Source: Caldilineaceae bacterium
GTDB taxonomy: Bacteria > Chloroflexota > Anaerolineae > Caldilineales > Caldilineaceae
Assembly (NCBI GenBank): GCA_022821545.1
Contig: JAJEDJ010000007.1
Location: 25,830-89,829, forward strand
Reading direction: 5' to 3'
DNA: 64,000 bases
Position numbers and translations under genes: made by a program. Shown here one piece after another: positions 61,147-64,000 of the stretch. The notes beneath the pieces were generated by a model that saw only the letters and a list, made by a program, of their open reading frames with translations, was not told where the DNA came from and searched no databases. How positions within the stretch are numbered: the stretch's first letter is position 1; each line of letters begins with the position of its first letter.

Positions 61147-61977
61147 TCAAAGACCCTGCACGTAACCCTGCCCCCACTGTTCCTGGCGCGGGTCGCGGAA
61201 GTCGCCGGAAAGAGGCATGATCGCCAGCATCCCGCCGTCGATCACCAGCGTCTGGCCGACGATGTAGCGGCTCTCGTCGGACGCGAGAAAGAGGGCCAGC
61301 TTGCCGATGTCGTGCGGCGCGCCGATCACACCGGCCGGAATGGTGGCGCCGGCCTCCTGCCGGTCGAATTCCCCCAGTACCTTGAGATGATTTTCGACCA
61401 GAATCCAGCCGGGCGCAATGGCGTTGACGCGCACCCCTCTCGTCGCCAGCTCCAGCGCGAGAACGCGCGTAAAGCCAACGATGGCGGCCTTGGTGCCGGC
61501 ATAAATCGTGTGCTCGGTCATACCCGCGAAGGCATGGACCGAAGTAAGGTTGATCACGGCGCCGCCTCCCTGGTCGATCATCGTGGGAACTGCCGCCTGG
61601 GTCAGAAAGTACATGCCGCGGATATTCACATTGTAGAGCGTGTCGAACTGCTCGGGCGTCACGTCCAGAAAGGGCCTGTTCATGGTGATGCCGGCGTTGT
61701 TCACGAGAACGTCCAGCCCGCCGAGAAAGTCGATCGCCTTTTCGCCCAGCCCCTTCACCTGGTCGATATCGGCCAGGTCTGCCTGGAAGACTTCGGCCTT
61801 GCCTCCCGCGCCTCGAATCTCGTCAACCGCGCTGGCGGCCCCCGCCTCGCTGTGGGCGTAGTGCAGGACGACGGCCGCGCCTGCGCGCGCGAACTCCAGC
61901 GCAACGCCCCGGCCGATGCCGGTGCCGGAGCCGGTCACGAGTACGCGCTTGCCTTCCATATTCCGCGTTTGGGTCAT
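61147..61977 (-). CDS. SDR-family oxidoreductase
   Basis: A classic short-chain dehydrogenase of 276 residues. The NAD(P) site is VLVTGSGTGIGRGVALEF, with NNAG in VLVNNAGITMNRPF, the catalytic Ser in INLTSVHAF, and YAGTKAA for the Tyr and Lys. LYNVNIRGMYFLTQAA and NAIAPGWILVENHL are also typical. It resembles glucose or 3-ketoacyl reductases, but substrate cannot be told. ATG 61977; an ATG six codons in is possible. It follows a divergent regulatory region with repeats. Confidence 0.92.
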   Translation of the reverse strand: MTQTRNMEGKRVLVTGSGTGIGRGVALEFARAGAAVVLHYAHSEAGAASAVDEIRGAGGKAEVFQADLADIDQVKGLGEKAIDFLGGLDVLVNNAGITMNRPFLDVTPEQFDTLYNVNIRGMYFLTQAAVPTMIDQGGGAVINLTSVHAFAGMTEHTIYAGTKAAIVGFTRVLALELATRGVRVNAIAPGWILVENHLKVLGEFDRQEAGATIPAGVIGAPHDIGKLALFLASDESRYIVGQTLVIDGGMLAIMPLSGDFRDPRQEQWGQGYVQGL

Positions 61978-62008
61978 CTCTTGCGCTCCTGGTGCGTGGC
62001 GGGCGGAT

Positions 62009-62047
62009 GATCACTGTGGACGATCACTGTGGACGATCACTGTGGAC
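62009..62047. repeat. 13-bp tandem repeat, three perfect copies
   Basis: GATCACTGTGGAC occurs three times without gaps. It is downstream of the candidate SDR promoter, in its leader. The end merges with TGTGGCGAGTGGAT, a string close to that found near 55080. Confidence 0.85.
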
Positions 62048-62068
62048 TGTGGCGAGTGGATTGGGCAT

Positions 62069-62097
62069 AGTATACACGACCTGCCAATTTGCGCTAA
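62069..62097 (-). promoter_or_regulatory. Candidate promoter of the SDR gene
   Basis: On the minus strand TATACT (62074-62069) is a good -10; the -35 TTAGCG (62097-62092) at 17 bases is poor. Confidence 0.35.
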
Positions 62098-62112
62098 CCG
62101 CTGCCGGCCTTT

Positions 62113-62168
62113 GAATTCGGGCTATAGAATTCGGGCCACAGAATTCAGGCAATTGAATTCAGGCAATT
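62113..62168. repeat. 14-bp iterons, four copies, touching a promoter
   Basis: The unit is GAATTC(G or A)GGC plus four variable bases: copies at 62113, 62127, 62141 and 62155, the last two identical. The array ends inside the -35 box of the plus-strand promoter at 62167. Confidence 0.8.
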
Positions 62169-62195
62169 GACGAACTGCGCCGACCTTACTATGAT
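62167..62195 (+). promoter_or_regulatory. Promoter of the TIM-barrel isomerase gene
   Basis: TTGACG (62167-62172) and TATGAT (62190-62195) are 17 bases apart, both one base from consensus. About 80 bases upstream of ATG 62278. Confidence 0.65.
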
Positions 62196-62277
62196 AGCCG
62201 TGCCAGGACGAGATACACGCCGGGCCGCGCCGTCAGTTCCCGGGTCGCGTCCGGCCTCCACGCGAAAGGCAGTCGCA

Positions 62278-63297
62278 ATGAAACTCGGCATGAACACCTT
62301 CTTCATCAATATGTTTGAATTCGAAGAGGGCCTGCAATTTTGCCGCGAGCAGGGCGTACAGGCCGTCGAAGTGGCCGCGGCCGGCCCCGCGGCCAGGAAA
62401 TACTGTGATGTCGACAAACTGCTCGCGGACCAGGGCGAACTGGAGCGCTGGCTGGACGTCTACGCCGGCTACGGTCTCGAGATCTACTCCTTCGCCGGAC
62501 ACGGGACGCCCCTGGTGCCCGACCGCCGCATTGCGCAGGACTACTCACGCCAGTTCCGTAAAACCTGCGCCCTGATGGAGAAGATAGGATGCCGCCGGCT
62601 GGTCGTTGTGGCCGGCCTGCCCGAAGGAGCCGAGGGCGATAGCCTGCCGGCCTGGATAATCAACACCGACCTGCCCTTTCTGCGCGACGCCCTCGAATGG
62701 CAGTGGGAGCGGCGCCTGCTCCCCTACTGGAAGGAGCATGGCCGGATCGCGGCCGACCACGGGGTAACTCTGTGCTTCGAAATGCAGATCAACGACATGA
62801 TTCACAGCCCGGTCAAGCTGCGCCGCCTGCGCGACGAACTGGGGCCGGTGGTCGCCTGCAACTATGACATCTCGCACATGTGGGTGCAGGGGATAGACCC
62901 GCTGGCCGCCATCCACGAACTGGGCGACCTCATCCAGGCCGTCCATCTCAAGGACACGCTGATACACGAACCGAATCTGAGGCTGCGCGGCTACTTCGAC
63001 TCGACCGACCTCAAGCAGTTCCAACATCGTTCCTGGACCTTCACCATACCGGGCTGGGGGCACGACGCACGCACCTGGCGTGAAGTCATTTCAACCTTGC
63101 GGTTTATCGGCTACACCGGCATCTTGACCCTGGAAATGGAGAGCGAGTACATCGAGATCCGCGAGGGCCTGGAGAAAGCCGCCGCCTTCATCAGGCCGAT
63201 GCTGCTTGAAAAGCCGGTGGGGCCGGCCTGGTGGCAGGTCGCCGCCGTGCATGAGCTCTGGGAAGAGACGCAGGAAGAGGGAGACACAGGATGTTGA
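62278..63297 (+). CDS. Sugar phosphate isomerase/epimerase-type TIM-barrel protein
   Basis: A 339-residue AP-endonuclease-2-like TIM barrel, from ATG 62278 with AAAGG upstream. Metal-binding positions are plausible in VTLCFEMQIND (Glu), CNYDISHMWVQG (Asp, His), AVHLKDTLIHEP (His, Asp) and GILTLEMESEYI (Glu). It starts KLGMNTFFINMFEFEEGLQF. This family isomerises or epimerises sugars or inositols. It overlaps by 7 bases the epimerase gene, so the two probably act on the same pathway. Confidence 0.88.
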   Translation: MKLGMNTFFINMFEFEEGLQFCREQGVQAVEVAAAGPAARKYCDVDKLLADQGELERWLDVYAGYGLEIYSFAGHGTPLVPDRRIAQDYSRQFRKTCALMEKIGCRRLVVVAGLPEGAEGDSLPAWIINTDLPFLRDALEWQWERRLLPYWKEHGRIAADHGVTLCFEMQINDMIHSPVKLRRLRDELGPVVACNYDISHMWVQGIDPLAAIHELGDLIQAVHLKDTLIHEPNLRLRGYFDSTDLKQFQHRSWTFTIPGWGHDARTWREVISTLRFIGYTGILTLEMESEYIEIREGLEKAAAFIRPMLLEKPVGPAWWQVAAVHELWEETQEEGDTGC

Positions 63298-64000
63298 GAG
63301 TCCTCGTAACCGGAGGCAGCGGCGCCATCGGCGGATATGTCCTGAGAGAGCTGCTCCGGGCCGGCCATTCCGTGTCCAGCTTCAGCCGCACCGCGCCGCG
63401 GGTGGAGGGGGCCGGTTTCGTCAGGGGCGACATCATGGAGCCCGCCCAGCTTGCCGGCGCATGCCAGGACCAGGACGCCGTGATCCATCTGGCGGCCATA
63501 CCGGGGCCGGGCCGCGCGACCCCGGCGCAACTGTTGAACGTCAATGTGATCGGCGCCGTCAATGTCCTTGAAGCGGCCGTCCACGCCGGTGTCGGCAAAT
63601 TCGTCTTCGCCTCCTCCGGCGCGGCCACCGGCTTCTCCTTCCAGAAACGGGAGTTCCTGCCGCGATACCTCCCGCTCGACGAAGAACATCCCAGTGAGCC
63701 GCAGGACGAATACGGGCTGAGCAAGCTGCTGGGCGAGCTGACCTGCAAACGCTACACCGACGCCTTCGGCATCCGCACCATCTGCCTGCGCATCAACAAC
63801 AACTGGTATCTCGAACGCGCCGGCGCCGAAGTGGCCGTGCGCTCCGGCTGGGCGCAGCGGTTCACCGTCGAAGAGCTATGGCGTCAGCGATACCGCAAAA
63901 CGATAGAGGACGCCGAGGGCCACTGGCCGTCGCCGGGTCCGCCCGCGCCGCGCAAAATACTGTGGGCATTCACCGACGCCCGCGACGCCGCGCGCGCCTT
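63291..64000 (+). CDS. NAD-dependent epimerase/dehydratase (3-prime end cut by window)
   Basis: An extended SDR, open to the right edge (about 236 residues seen). It begins LRVLVTGGSGAIGGYVLREL with the Gly-rich NAD motif, then FVRGDIMEPAQL, VIHLAAIPGPG, the Ser in FVFASSGAATG and the catalytic Tyr/Lys in DEYGLSKLLGEL. RICLRINNN-like residues (TICLRINNNWYLE) follow. It starts inside the end of the isomerase gene, so translation is coupled. The substrate is likely a sugar or sugar nucleotide. Confidence 0.9.
   Translation, partial: MLRVLVTGGSGAIGGYVLRELLRAGHSVSSFSRTAPRVEGAGFVRGDIMEPAQLAGACQDQDAVIHLAAIPGPGRATPAQLLNVNVIGAVNVLEAAVHAGVGKFVFASSGAATGFSFQKREFLPRYLPLDEEHPSEPQDEYGLSKLLGELTCKRYTDAFGIRTICLRINNNWYLERAGAEVAVRSGWAQRFTVEELWRQRYRKTIEDAEGHWPSPGPPAPRKILWAFTDARDAARA

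Noticed and set aside
61079..62168. Possible CRISPR array
   Set aside because: Units are 13-15 bp, contiguous without spacers, and differ between arrays; no cas genes are present.
1..64000. tRNA or rRNA genes
   Set aside because: No cloverleaf with the usual T-loop bases and no conserved rRNA string was found by eye; a dedicated tRNA scan could still find a divergent one.

Overview
The window reads as chromosomal DNA of a GC-rich bacterium, most likely a Chloroflexota member (Caldilinea/Anaerolinea side). The pointers are a stand-alone isopentenyl phosphate kinase, a split HisZ/HisG pair, a zinc-ribbon/LysM membrane protein with TPTPT-rich linkers, two-component-propeller proteins, and sugar ABC and Gfo/Idh/MocA genes. 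This placement is an inference from gene content; no rRNA or tRNA gene was found.

1-5.0 kb (minus strand): a corrinoid salvage operon, btuF-cobS-cobU-btuC-btuD, behind a clear cobalamin riboswitch and its own promoter. 5.1-12.2 kb (plus): fmdB-like, hisZ, hisG, an RmlC-like epimerase, selA, isopentenyl phosphate kinase, then a site-2 protease. 12.3-20.4 kb (plus): envelope-related and poorly known genes (zinc-ribbon/LysM, HEAT, a 119-residue unknown, TPR, FecR-like, GT39-like, UbiA-like, a two-helix protein). 20.5-26.2 kb (minus): trmB, then an acyl-CoA dehydrogenase-etfB-etfA-thrC run with a strong promoter and a hairpin-rich leader. 26.3-34.8 kb: CPBP protease (plus), then on the minus strand a GT2, a PH-like membrane protein, surE, a class A penicillin-binding protein and two methyltransferases including UbiE/MenG.

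34.8-39.5 kb (minus) holds two paralogous ATPases. One is cytosolic. The other is fused to an extracellular propeller/Y_Y_Y sensor of the kind normally attached to a histidine kinase. 39.8-42.3 kb has gcvT, a hicAB pair behind a near-consensus promoter, a cupin and an orphan antitoxin. 42.6-49.3 kb is a defence-type module: GIY-YIG protein, DUF1156 DNA methylase and a DUF499 ATPase with an N-terminal Swt1-like HEPN domain. It is bracketed by a 66-bp perfect direct repeat, and next to it a vapBC-type pair sits between 325-bp direct repeats made from the 3-prime end of an oxidoreductase gene.

50.9-56.9 kb (minus) is a sugar-uptake and catabolism operon (binding protein, two permeases, Asp-box sialidase-like protein, Gfo/Idh/MocA oxidoreductase) with no ATPase. 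57-64 kb has a large FtsX-like permease, an M24 peptidase and an SDR on the minus strand, and a TIM-barrel isomerase plus an epimerase (cut by the window end) on the plus strand. The spacers here carry three short tandem-repeat arrays with 13-, 14- and 15-bp units; the 14-bp array runs into a promoter.
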